Below are positions 1 through 9,663 of a DNA stretch of 64,000 nt, in pieces (the stretch's first letter is position 1; every line of letters begins with the position of its first letter). Source of the stretch: Platerodrilus igneus (lineage: Eukaryota > Arthropoda > Insecta > Coleoptera > Lycidae); the NCBI GenBank assembly GCA_036346225.1, contig JARFIW010000999.1:3145001-3209000 (forward strand). The letters run 5' to 3'. The position numbers and the translations under genes are program-made. The notes beneath the pieces were generated by a model. It did not search any database, was not told where the DNA came from, and saw nothing but the letters and a program-made list of their open reading frames with translations.

Positions 1-449
1 TATTAATTCTCAGAGCTTTATTTCATGGTATTTTATTGGGTTTTTACAAGTTTTTATAGATATTATCTGTTACTAACGGTTCAATTAACTCCAATTAAAA
101 TAATACCCTTTAATTTTTAGTGAATCCTAATTAAATATTCAATTATTATCAGTACATTTTGTTTAATACCGGTTACTTAAAATAGGGTTAATTAATATAA
201 ATTTTGCACGTAATTTCTCTTTGTTTCTTTACTAGGAATAATTAAATTACACGTAAAGTTTTCTAATACTGCTTCCTTTTATATAAAGCGTCTTATAAAT
301 AATTTAAATCTCTTATTTTTAATAAAATGAATGAATTTTTATGCTTCACGCTTTTATTTAATAACGCGTACCTTTTCCCAAAGCTTCTACACGGTGATTA
401 AAATTATTTGATGTGATTATTTAATTTTCTACCCTGGTCTAAATATGAG

Positions 450-493
<44 letters not shown>

Positions 494-1075
494 GTTAATT
501 GCTATTTACAACTAATTATACGCTATTCAAACTGTTCCTTCTCAAGCTTCTTTATTTATTGGTTATAGTAGAGCACTTGGGATAATGCTTGCAATTATTT
601 GAATTTAGTATTGGCATATGTTAATGATTCTAAATTAGTAATTAAGTTTATTGGTCTTAAGTATACCATTACGTGTTTTGTGGTTTATTACAAGGCTAGG
701 GAGATTAATGCGAATTGTTTTATTCGGCTCACTCTCCTTGGTGCCCTATTAAGAAATACCATCCCTGTTATTGTAGCTGCTATTACCCATGGCCACTCTA
801 CCTGAGCTTAGCCGCTATCGCATCAGGCCTTGGTTAAACCGATTCATATTGTCGACCAAGAATTGCATTCCATCAGTCAACTTTCAACAACATTTGGAAT
901 TAGTCAATACTGAGACGCTCAAAAAAGTGAAAATAAGGGCGTCTCAAGATTTCCACATAAGTTTGTTATCAAGATGCACTTCACGGAATTTAATTGTGTC
1001 ATTATGCTTTTGAAATGTTCAGGAAAAAGATAATTTTCTGGGTTTTATTTGTATTTAGAAGTAACTGAATATTGA
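1..1075. other. unassigned AT-rich sequence
   Basis: No gene, RNA or mobile element could be recognised here. Two short open frames at about 599-805 and 789-1013 show no familiar domain and no codon pattern that separates them from chance. The only clear structure is the TA repeat listed separately. Confidence 0.5.
452..489. repeat. (TA)n microsatellite
   Basis: Uninterrupted TA dinucleotide run of about 38 bp. Confidence 0.95.
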
Positions 1076-1215
1076 GGAATCAGATAGATGATGTAAATCG
1101 CGTTGTGTCATCAAATAATATGTAATTGGCTTGATTAACTGCACTTGAGAAATAATTAATATAGATCAAAAATAGTAATTGACCGAGAATAGTTCCCTGT
1201 GAGACTCCATGTTTG

Positions 1216-1227
1216 ATAGAGGAGATT
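1216..1227. repeat. target-site duplication, left copy (foldback element)
   Basis: ATAGAGGAGATT here is repeated exactly at 1661-1672, on the other side of the foldback insertion. Confidence 0.85.
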
Positions 1228-1660
1228 GTAAATATTCACTGTATGTTTGTTGTGGTTTGTTTTGTATTTTTCTTGATCTTCTTTGGGAATTAAACCATTT
1301 AGAGTTGTTAAAATCGTCTTTATTTACGTTTCGATCCATGACCTAGGACCGTTGTCAAAATAATAAAAATTTCAAGTTTGACATTTATGACATAAATTGA
1401 AGGTGACTTTGATTTATTAATCTTTGATTTGAATGTATTAGGTGAAAATTGAAGGTGCTCATTCTTCTAAACTTTAAAATTTTCATCTAATGTATTCACA
1501 TCAAACATTAATAAATCAATGTCACCTTCAATTTATGTCATAAATGTCAAACTTTAAATTTTTATTATTTTGACAACGATCCTAGGTCATGGATCGAAAC
1601 GTAAATACAGATGATTTTAACAGCTTTGAGTGGTTTAATTCCCAAAGAAGATTAAGAAAA
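1228..1660. mobile_element. foldback element inserted in the reverse transcriptase remnant
   Basis: The left arm (about 1268-1460) and right arm (about 1470-1660) are near-perfect reverse complements of roughly 190 bp separated by a very short loop. The unit is flanked by the 12-bp duplication ATAGAGGAGATT. Each arm contains a GATCC/GGATC hairpin immediately followed by GAAAC. A duplication of this length suggests target-primed reverse transcription rather than DNA transposition. Penelope-like elements are known to carry terminal repeats in direct or inverted orientation, so an origin from such an element is possible; that is inference. Confidence 0.75.
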
Positions 1661-1672
1661 ATAGAGGAGATT
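1661..1672. repeat. target-site duplication, right copy (foldback element)
   Basis: ATAGAGGAGATT, identical to 1216-1227. Confidence 0.85.
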
Positions 1673-1831
1673 AGATTTGCTACCCTCAATTTCCACTAAT
1701 TATTTACGGTAGCTTTGGTGATCATGTTATAAACTGCCGAGATGTAAATTGTAAGCTTCAAGTTTGTTCTGTAGTGTATTATGATTCACACAATCAAAAG
1801 CCTTACCGAGATCTAAGAAGTGAGTGACCAT

Positions 1832-1945
1832 AATATATATCAAATATCAATAAATCAAAGTCACCTTCAATTTATGTCATAAATGTCAAACTTGAAATTA
1901 TTATTTTGACGACGATCCTCGTCATGGATCGAAACATAAATAAAG
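1832..1945. repeat. solo arm related to the foldback element
   Basis: About 110 bp matches one arm of the 1228-1660 foldback, including the stretch with the GATCC hairpin and GAAAC, but no inverted partner follows. A shorter, more diverged trace of the arm end is visible near 3465-3520. Confidence 0.7.
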
Positions 1946-2405
1946 ATGTGCTACATACGTAGACGTAGCCGGAAGAAACGTAAATACCAGGCTAACTATC
2001 AGACGCGGACAGTGGGGGGGATTCACCTACATACCAAAAAAAACAAACAAAAAACACATCACCCATGATTATCTATTAACAATAAAAATAAATTAAAATT
2101 TCTTGATTCACATTGACAAAGAAACGTATTAAATATAAGTTATATTGTAAAGGAGAAATTTTATAATGGATCTACGAAGTGAGCATTTCGTAGCTAACAT
2201 GTAATAAAACATATTGGAAAAAAACTAATGCTTAGATTTTCTCAATAGCAAGTGTGTTAAATTCAAGTATTAAATGTAGGTTTTTAACATAGCAAGCATG
2301 TTAAATTAAAGTATTAAATGTAGACCAAGGTGTAGTAAGGATTAAAAAAAGATAACCAGAAGCACTAGCGTAGCTAGCTTTTAAATATGTATGGTGAACT
2401 GGTTT

Positions 2406-2727
2406 CACAACATCAACACTACATTTGATTTTCCAATGCTCCACCCGAAGGTACTACATTGGCCACGAAGCGAGTTTTTTTTACCTGGAAAATTTGGAAT
2501 TTTGCCGAACCCTTGCTGTTCCAAGCAAGGTAGGGATCTTTAACGTGCGTGACAACACTCACACACGGGACCTCCATTTTACCTCTCATCCGAACGAGGG
2601 TGTATTTTTGTGAAAAATGCTCGCCTAACATTTGTCAAGCGGACCGTGTCGAGATTTGAACCCGGGACCTTGTGCGTAGTAGTCACACACATACCACTAC
2701 GCCACGGAGCAGCCCACAACATCAACA
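2406..2727 (-). mobile_element. tRNA-derived SINE, copy 1, with target duplication
   Basis: The SINE body is 2419-2714 on the minus strand. Its 5' head is tRNA-like, with an A-box-like TGGCGTAGTGG and a B-box-like GGTTCAAATCT, the internal RNA polymerase III promoter elements. The body is followed by a central region containing CACGTTAAAGATCCC. It is flanked by perfect 13-bp duplications (CACAACATCAACA, 2406-2418 and 2715-2727). Two further copies lie at 39578-39878 and 42767-43068 in the same orientation. It does not code for protein; mobilisation would depend on a LINE in trans. Confidence 0.9.
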
Positions 2728-3109
2728 GCTGATAAATAATAATCCTCGATCTGCATATCTGCATATCTCTATGCGTCTGGATGCTAATCTTGCAATCCGT
2801 CGGGGGGGGGGGGAGAGGGGATCAGCACAGCAACGCCATGGTAGTCAGGATCTATTCGTAACTGCAGCAGCAGTCTACAGACAAAAGCAGTTGGTCTACA
2901 TCAACGAACAGTTGGGCCTAAATAAAGAAAGAACCAGTTTGGCCTCCAGCTAAGAGCTAAAAGAGAATCTGATTAGGATGGGTAAGCGTGGGAAAACTCA
3001 CCGGTACACGCAAGATACTTCCTACTTGTCGAACAAAAAAACGTGCATCGCTGTAGAAAATATTTCAACGCACAAGTTGAAGAATCAAATTAAAAATTGG
3101 TTCAAATAA

Positions 3110-3310
3110 CATGAGTTCGAACTGCAATACGCGCGTTCTCAAAGCGTGATTAGCAAACTGGAAAACACGCTATCAAATAATAGTAGGATCGATAAGTGTT
3201 TAAGTGGGAAACACAAGAGAAAACAATTATACGTTATCGGAATGTTTAACAAATTAACGGATACTTAAAACAAGGTATTGACTATTTAATTTATTGAATA
3301 AATTTTCGTT
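3110..3310 (+). repeat. dispersed repeat, copy inverted at 37480-37760
   Basis: The stretch containing GCGTGATTAG and ATTATACGTTATCGGAATG recurs as its reverse complement at about 37480-37760, with similarity over roughly 200 bp interrupted by gaps. No coding potential was seen. It is probably an uncharacterised element fragment. Confidence 0.7.
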
Positions 3311-3836
3311 TTAGAATGAATAGATTTGAAAGAAATGTTATGATTGCGCGTACTATTGTAACGAGGTAAAAATACAGGATGAGGTTTTGAATAGAAACAG
3401 AAGCTAGGTGAATGAAAAATGAATTCTCACAAAAAAGGACGTATTTGAATCTATCGTCAAAAATAAACGTAACAGATGATTTTAAAAACTATTTAATTGC
3501 CAACGAAGATTAAGAAAAATAAAGAACTGTTTTTGTGCAAATGGAGTTTCCGTTACACTAATATTATATCATTTGTATTTAAATGTGTCAGTTTATTTTG
3601 TTTTAAACATACAATTATTAGAATTCATTTCTGTTGGTTGTAATTTTCAATAAATAAATATTAAATAATAAAAACAAGCTAAATTAAAATTCAATTAGTT
3701 AAACTAGCGTTTTTAAACAGTAATGTAAACATATTAGATAAATTAATAGATAAGAATCACAGATCCCTTTGGTATATCATTTTAGACTAGCAACAAAATC
3801 TATTAATATCTTTTAATTACTTTATGGTTTAAATCA

Positions 3837-4110
3837 CAGGTTTCCAAACTGGTTCCTATGGACCTGGAGGTCTACAAGACATTTTCATACGAATGTTTGA
3901 AAAATTTAAAAGTATAAACCCAAGTTATAACAAATTTTAACAAATATTTTTTTAAAATTTCAATTGTTTTTCTCATTATGATTCATGACTTCAAAGTTAA
4001 ATTTGTGAGTTTGCTTCTTGAGGTAGTTAGCTTGCTCAACTTTAATTTGCAGTTTAGGGTTAGGTTTCCTTATGAGATAGGATTCGTGGGTACATGTTGA
4101 TAAACCGCTG
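3837..4110. mobile_element. possible hAT-type MITE
   Basis: The left end begins CAGGTTTCCAAACTGG and the right end, read inverted, begins CAGCGGTTTATCAACATG. Both resemble the CAGNGGTTNNCAA termini of hAT-family elements. The interval is 274 bp with no open frame. No clear 8-bp target duplication was found, so the call is tentative. Confidence 0.4.
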
Positions 4111-4269
4111 GTGTAGACGGTAAAAGAAGAAATATTATACCCAAAACTGAACCTTAGTTTGTAGACGTAATATTATCCAATGCATGGTTAAATGTTTTTA
4201 ATACTATTATATTCACATTATGTAAGTGATGCAATAAAAATTATTATTAATAAAATATTAATATATATA

Positions 4270-4868
4270 CACTGTGTCCGAAATAAGAAGGGCCACTATG
4301 GAGATCTTGAAAACGGTATGAGATATAGATCTGGTTAAATGGGAGAAAAGTTGTGTAATCAAAGGTCTAAAAAAATGGCGTTTAGAAATCCCCAAAACAG
4401 TTTTTGGTTTTTAAGATATTTCGAAAAAATTGGATTTTCTTATTTTACATATTATTTTATTCTGGCGTTAATATGACACCTAGACCAAAACCGAAGGCAC
4501 TTCTCCACAGCAACTTTTAATGTCCCTTAATATGGCATTGTCAGTTTTTTCACCTGACGTTTCGTCTTTGCGGAACCATCTTCAACTTTTTTTTAAATAC
4601 CGACTGGGTGATCTGGTATCAGATTCTGAAAGCCCTTTTTATGCCGAATTCAACGATGTATTACACTTCATGATTTAATTGCGTTTTCGTTTTTGTTCGG
4701 CCTTAATCAAGAAAATTCCTATTACGGACCTGTAGTGCATAGTTTTTAATTTTAAAGAATAAACAATTAGCTATACCAATTAATAGTTTAGTCATTTAGG
4801 GTTTAGTAATAGTCTACTGTCTGAGTTTATGCACTAATTTAATAGAATAAACAACGAACAAATAAAAT
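4270..4868 (+). repeat. left terminal inverted repeat of the Tc1/mariner-like element
   Basis: Pairs with 6098-6694 along its whole length with only scattered mismatches and small gaps. The outermost bases are CACTGTGTCC. Confidence 0.9.
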
Positions 4869-4924
4869 TACATTAACAAACACGAACAAAACAACTAAAT
4901 TTAGAGCATATGTTTGAACAAACT

Positions 4925-5954
4925 TCCATTATTTTCCAAACATAAATAGCACCTTCTAACTGTCGATTCTAAAACTCTAGTCAACATTTGTGGAGTAATA
5001 CTAGCAAATGCTTCCAGAACTAACCCCTTAGGTCTTGTTCTGTAGCAAAATGTTGCTGATAAACATGATTCTTAACAAACCCCCATACAAAGAAATCAAG
5101 CGGGGTTACATCGGGTGAACACGCTGGCCAGGGTGTTTCCGAATGCGTGCTAATCACCTTCTATGGACACTTCATTGATAGGTATTCCAGAACGGCTCTG
5201 GAATTATGTGCAGGTGCACCATCCTGCTGTATCCAACAGTTGCGAACTGTCGCCAGAGACATGTTATCGAGAGCATCCCCTCTAAATCGTTTTGCAGCAA
5301 ATGTAGGTAACGCTCTGATGTTAAGTTACGGTGGTAAATAAATGGTCCTACAATCGTTGTGCTGAATATCCCAGCCCACATATTAAAACCGAAACAGTGT
5401 TGATGCCTTGATGTTTTGTTTAAACGTGGATTGGTTTCAGACCAATAATCAACATTTCGTCTGTTGAAAATACCGTTATTCGTAATCATGCTTTCATCAG
5501 ACCATATTATTTGATATGGAAAATTCATATCTTCCTGGCTTTTTCTTGTGTACCATAAACAGAATAAGCGACAACGTTCTAAATCACCTGGTCTAAGTCC
5601 CTGACAAATTCTGTACTTATAGGGATGTAAATTTTGTTTTTGTAAAATACAATGTGCCGTTGATTTTGGTATACCAACATTTTGTTCAATCCGTCGGACT
5701 GATGTTCCAGGATCCTCTGTGACGGCTAACAAAACATTATGTACAGTTTCTTCATTTCTGGTCTTTTTCCGAGAAACTACAGGTTTTTTAAAAGTACCAT
5801 TTGCTTTAAGGTTTGCCACTAATTTGCTAAAAGTCCCTTTATTTGGCTGTCTCCTTTTGGAATATTTCTGCAAATACATACGCTCTGCAACAAAACAATT
5901 TCGGTTGAAAATAAAGCATGCCACCATATCAAAGTTTTCTTCGGTAGATAACAT
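4925..5954 (-). pseudogene. Tc1/mariner-family transposase, frameshifted
   Basis: The first 230 or so residues are open. They start MLSTEENFDMV, continue with an N-terminal helix-turn-helix region, and reach a first catalytic aspartate in IIWSDES (about residue 154). Around 5200 the frame shifts, so the QQDGAPAH-type block with the second aspartate is read in another frame. Further downstream, near 5060-5140, an SPDVTPLDFF-type block typical of the C-terminal catalytic region follows, then more stops. The product would cut and paste the element by binding its inverted repeats. This copy cannot encode a full enzyme as written. Confidence 0.85.
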
Positions 5955-6097
5955 AATTAATGGAACAAATTACTAATTACTTCAGAATAAATTAAGCACC
6001 AAAAACTAATGTTACTGTTAATCCAAATACGCCACTATCACATTCATTTGTTTTCCAAAGCAAGCGCTTAATTTTTCGGTCTTCTGTTAATTTAATT

Positions 6098-6694
6098 TTA
6101 TTTGTTCGTTGTTTATTCTATTAAATTAGTGCATAAACTCAGCCAGTACATTATTACTAAACACCTAAATGACTAAACTATTAATTGGTATAGCTAATTG
6201 TTTATTCTTTAAAATTAAAAACTATGCACTACAGGTCCGTAATAGGAATTATCTTGATGAAGGCTGAAAAAAACCAAAACGCAATTAAACCATAAAGTGT
6301 AATACATCGTTGAATTTGGCATAAAAAGGGCTTTCAGAATCTGATACCAGATTACCAGGACGGAATTTAAAAAAAAAGTTGAAGATGGTTCCGCAAAGAC
6401 AAAACGTCAGGTGAAAAAACTGACAATGCCATGTTAAGGGACATTAAAAGTTGCTGTGGAGAAGTGCCTTCAGTTTTGGTCTAGGTGCCATATTAACGCC
6501 AGAACAAAATAATATGTAAAATAAGAAAATCCAATTTTTTCGAAATATCTTAAAAACCAAAAACTGTTTTGGGGATTTCTAAACGCCATTTTTTTAGGCC
6601 TTTGATTACACAACTTTTCTCCCATTTAACCAAATCTGTATCTCATACCGTTTTCAAGATCCCCAAGGTGGCCCTCCTTATCTCGGACACAGTG
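6098..6694 (-). repeat. right terminal inverted repeat of the Tc1/mariner-like element
   Basis: Inverted partner of 4270-4868, ending GGACACAGTG. A TGTATATA context follows, so a TA target duplication is likely but its exact register is ambiguous. Confidence 0.9.
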
Positions 6695-6702
6695 TGTATA
6701 TA

Positions 6703-7025
6703 AAATTAACTGTTTAGATTGCGATAATTTATACATTGGCCAAACCTCAGAATGCCTAAGCCAACGTATAACACAACATAAAAGCAACATTATAGTCAAG
6801 CCAAATTCGTGTGCTTTATTGCCACATTTAATTATTTCTAATCACAAAATGGATTTTGAAAATCCTCAAATTTTAGAATTTGAAAAAGACAAACAGAAAA
6901 GATTGTTCTTAGAAATGTGTCATATCTTTCAAAATCAAAATGCAATGAATAAAAGAACTGATATTAATGGCTTAAGTTCTATTTATACCTATCTACTTAA
7001 TTTTAGAGCAATAGTTAATAAATAG
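6703..7025 (+). pseudogene. Penelope-like element C-terminus (GIY-YIG endonuclease)
   Basis: An open frame runs without a stop from 6703 to a TAA near 7025, about 107 codons. It begins KINCLDCDNLYIGQTS, matching the zinc-finger-like CxxC plus YIG core of the GIY-YIG nuclease in Penelope-like retroelements. It continues with the arginine- and histidine-containing helix (QRITQHK) and the conserved C-terminal pattern KRLFLEMCHI..NKRTDINGLSSIY. The reverse transcriptase part is absent; the Tc1/mariner element abuts the first codon. It could be the distal half of an element split by that insertion or a 5'-truncated copy. No recognisable Penelope sequence was found left of 4270. Confidence 0.8.
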
Positions 7026-7088
7026 TTAATGCATGAATTGTTAGTACATAAACACATAACTCAAGTAACACTAAAATATATATGTACA

Positions 7089-7245
7089 TTCATTCTCTCT
7101 CTTCTTTCTCTTTCCCTCTCTCTCTTTATCACACACACACACACACTCATACTCGCTCTCACATATGCACACATGCACACACACACACGAACGCATACAC
7201 ATGCACTCACACACACACATGCATACACACAACACAAGCAAACAT
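7089..7245. repeat. CT-rich then CA-rich microsatellites
   Basis: Runs of CTCTCT followed by (CA)n with interruptions. Several long open frames cross this stretch on both strands only because the repeat lacks stop codons. Confidence 0.9.
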
Positions 7246-7601
7246 GCGCACAAACACTCCTACAAACAGAAATTTGCAGGCACACATACAAAATCATACA
7301 AACCATCAATTTAGAAACAAAATTTTTTCTGACATTTTAATACTTTTACAAATTATACAATTTTACAACTTCAAAAAAAAAGCAATAAAATCTAAAACTT
7401 TTATATACCAATCCATTCATTTAGATGTCAATTTTATTTTCTCAATTTGTAAGTTATATTTATTTTATGTAAACTTTAGCCTAGTTAACATTATTTTAGA
7501 AAAGTCTGTGATCAAGGATACAATAAAGATCCGAAAATTTAGGCATTTAAAAAGAGTTTACTTTTAAATCCTACCAGCTGACCTTAAACTCATAATTGAA
7601 G

Positions 7602-7603
<2 letters not shown>

Positions 7604-7637
<34 letters not shown>
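7604..7637. repeat. (AT)n microsatellite
   Basis: Pure AT dinucleotide run of about 34 bp. Confidence 0.95.
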
Positions 7638-7639
<2 letters not shown>

Positions 7640-7643
<4 letters not shown>

Positions 7644-9451
7644 GTTATCTTCCTGTAGGAAAAATAATATACCTTTGTTATTCTCGCCACACGAATTGGG
7701 CACAATAAAATGCTGTGTTATTTTCGCCAGCCCCTACGATGAGCGTCCTAAAATGCTGTGTTATTTTCTTTATATTATTCAAGCACTTGTAAAAATGTTA
7801 AATTATAAATCTCTTTGCCTCAACTAGCTGATTCAATTAAATAAAGCAATTCTACAATACACAGTATAATGATTAAATATTTACAACCTTTTTTTAAATA
7901 TCTTCCCCTTTTTAAATTATTTACATCTGTCCGATTTTGAGAAAATGAAGCCAGCAAAACGAGCTTTTAATTGTATTTAGAGACCTTTTGAAACGTTTCA
8001 AGATGCCTATTGCCTTTCATAAATTTATCAAAGAAACCCCGATTTTGTCGACTCTTACATTTTTGAACTATTATTGAATTAAAACAGTTTACAGAAATAA
8101 ATCATATCAAAGTATCTAACCTGGAGTGGTTCAGTAGCTTCTCTGCATCCCCAAGAGTTTTCGTGTCCAGTCTGAATGTTTTGAGTCGAATTTGAAAGTC
8201 GACATCCAACCAAAATACTATCCAAATCGTTATTAATAAGTTTATTCCAATAAAAGGTTTTCCATCTCCGTAATTATCAAAGTAGTAATAGAATATTTAC
8301 CATGTCAGTGATTAATCTAACAGGCAGTAATCTCCAGAGTCTTCCTGACTCGTATCCAAAACCGTATTCAAAATCGTATCCAAGATCGTATCTAGACTCG
8401 TATCCAAGAGTCGTACCCAAGAGCCCTGTTTTATTTATTTTAGAAATTGTATAATTTCACTAAATCTAGTTTACTTACGTCTGTAGAGAACGGCTCGCTT
8501 ACACAATTTTTACACTCTTATAAAAATGATTTTCACTTTACTTTTAATTAACTGTTTGCGTGAATAATTTAGCACTTTTGAGTATAGTGACTTCCCAGTT
8601 TCAAATGTATACTAACTGGTTATTCAATTGTTATTGTATTTATAGGCCTTGCCTCTTTGTTTGCAATTCGTTGATTCCACGTGTTGGGCGACACCAATTG
8701 TCTTATCTCTTGTGTTATTTCGGAAACTTTACCAATTGTGTAGTTTAATTACTTGGAAAAACGCTCAAGTTGTCACGTAATTCATTCACATAACATCACA
8801 TTTAATTCACAAATCCCAGGAATTTTCGTTTATTAAATCACGTATTCTTGTTATTTGCTTTATTCTAATCTAAATAGAAATAAATTTGGTGTTTGTTTAT
8901 TTCCTAGTTAAATTGGATTTTTGAACAAATGTAATACTTTTCTATCACGTACGCTTTTCAAATAATGCATAATTTAACCTGCGTAAATGATGATATATTT
9001 AACGCACTTGTTGAATATTTATCTAGCCAGTTCATATAGGTTTTCCGTTGATTTAATTTTTTCGCATTTCATTACATTTTTAAATCTTATATCGTAACTA
9101 CTCTTGGATATGCGTTTAATCGCTTGTACTGTTATATACAGTGTGCTCTCAACTAACCATATTTATAATGACCTATATACTCTTCTAATATCTGTTAATT
9201 ATGTGCTTTTGTTATTTGGGGTTTTCTTTTGTTTATTCTACGACCCCTATGACTTAACCTACCCCTAAATTAACCTTATAATTACAGCATTAAATATAGA
9301 ATAAGAGATATATTTTCATTAATATTGCAGCCGTCGTACTCTAAACATGTTTTCTTCATATCATACGTTAGCAAATGTTTCAGCTATAAAATACTTAGTT
9401 TAAAAGATTTAACGACAATCAATTTTACTTGGGCATGCAATAAACTCTTAC
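7640..9451. other. unassigned sequence, probably intron of the LPGAT1-like gene
   Basis: No coding region was recognised. An 18-bp phrase containing AAAATGCTGTGTTATTTT occurs twice (near 7707 and 7750). The stretch around 8670-8720 (TTGGGCGACACCAATTGT) is reminiscent of LTR-element borders, but no second LTR was found. Because an exon of a minus-strand gene ends at 9452, this is probably intronic. Confidence 0.4.
8349..8422. repeat. short imperfect tandem repeat (about 12 bp unit)
   Basis: About six imperfect copies of a TCGTATCCAAGA-like unit. Confidence 0.8.
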
Positions 9452-9660
9452 CATCATACCCAGCTGTCCAACTCCACATAGAAACCATCGCTAGCAGCCA
9501 ATGGAAAAAATAACCTTCGATCTTCCAAAATGTATCCGGATGTATCTTACGTAAAGGTGAAAGAATAACCATCCATACAACGTAAGTAGGTAAACAGTAT
9601 GCATTATTTAATAAAACGAAGCACAGCCTTAGGAATGCCACTGGTAAAACATACCAATGT
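9452..9660 (-). CDS. LPGAT1: internal exon of an LPGAT1-like acyl-CoA:lysophospholipid acyltransferase
   Basis: A 209-bp exon on the minus strand bounded by a good acceptor (TTTTTTTTTCAG ending at 9661) and a donor (GTAAGAG beginning at 9451). It encodes about 69 residues: a hydrophobic segment (AFLRLCFVLLNN), then PTYVVWMVILSPLR, FWKIEG, and HWLLAMVSMWSWTAGYD. The order and spacing match the N-terminal membrane region of LPGAT1, an ER membrane enzyme that transfers acyl chains to lysophosphatidylglycerol and related lysolipids. The catalytic NHxxxxD block would follow in the next exon, which was not found to the left. The first exon was also not recognised to the right, so both flanking introns appear long. 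Other members of the AGPAT/LPLAT family are possible but fit less well. Confidence 0.75.
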
Positions 9661-9663
9661 CTG

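Larger units (their letters stand above)
1080..1830 (-). pseudogene. non-LTR reverse transcriptase remnant, split by an insertion
   Basis: Two minus-strand blocks (about 1673-1830 and 1080-1215) read as consecutive parts of a reverse transcriptase. The upstream block has a palm-motif-like stretch (FLDLGKAFDCVNH). The downstream block has a GVSQGTILG stretch followed by LLFLIYIN and a damaged catalytic loop (FDDTT where F/YADDT is usual). This layout is typical of jockey/CR1-type LINEs. The frame is broken by stops, and 433 bp of foreign sequence flanked by a 12-bp duplication separates the blocks. It is a dead 5'- and 3'-truncated fragment; the exact clade cannot be decided from so little sequence. 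Confidence 0.7.
4270..6694 (-). mobile_element. Tc1/mariner-like transposon with about 600-bp terminal inverted repeats
   Basis: The ends are CACTGTGTCCGA... and its inverse ...GGACACAGTG, lying beside TA dinucleotides as expected for this superfamily. The terminal inverted repeats run from about 4270 to 4868 and 6098 to 6694, far longer than the tens of bases typical for mariner. The interior holds one transposase gene on the minus strand, now broken. Scattered substitutions between the arms show the copy is not brand new. A Penelope-type coding fragment begins directly at the right flank. Confidence 0.9.

Noticed and set aside
599..1013. Two overlapping short open frames that could be a retroelement fragment
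   Set aside because: No motif could be named and the frames overlap out of phase, so no feature is claimed beyond unassigned sequence.
2640..2714. A tRNA gene on the minus strand
   Set aside because: A- and B-box-like motifs are present, but the sequence continues into a SINE body with target duplications and does not form a complete cloverleaf; the same head occurs in two other SINE copies.
2672..2953. A 93-codon open frame with a His/Gln-rich start
   Set aside because: Its first part is the SINE read in reverse and its middle crosses a poly-G run; the last 40 codons have no recognisable relatives.
7029..7567. Overlapping open frames of 60-161 codons on both strands
   Set aside because: They run through CT- and CA-repeat tracts, are made of His-Thr or Cys-Val repeats, and exist on both strands at once; the repeat simply lacks stop codons.
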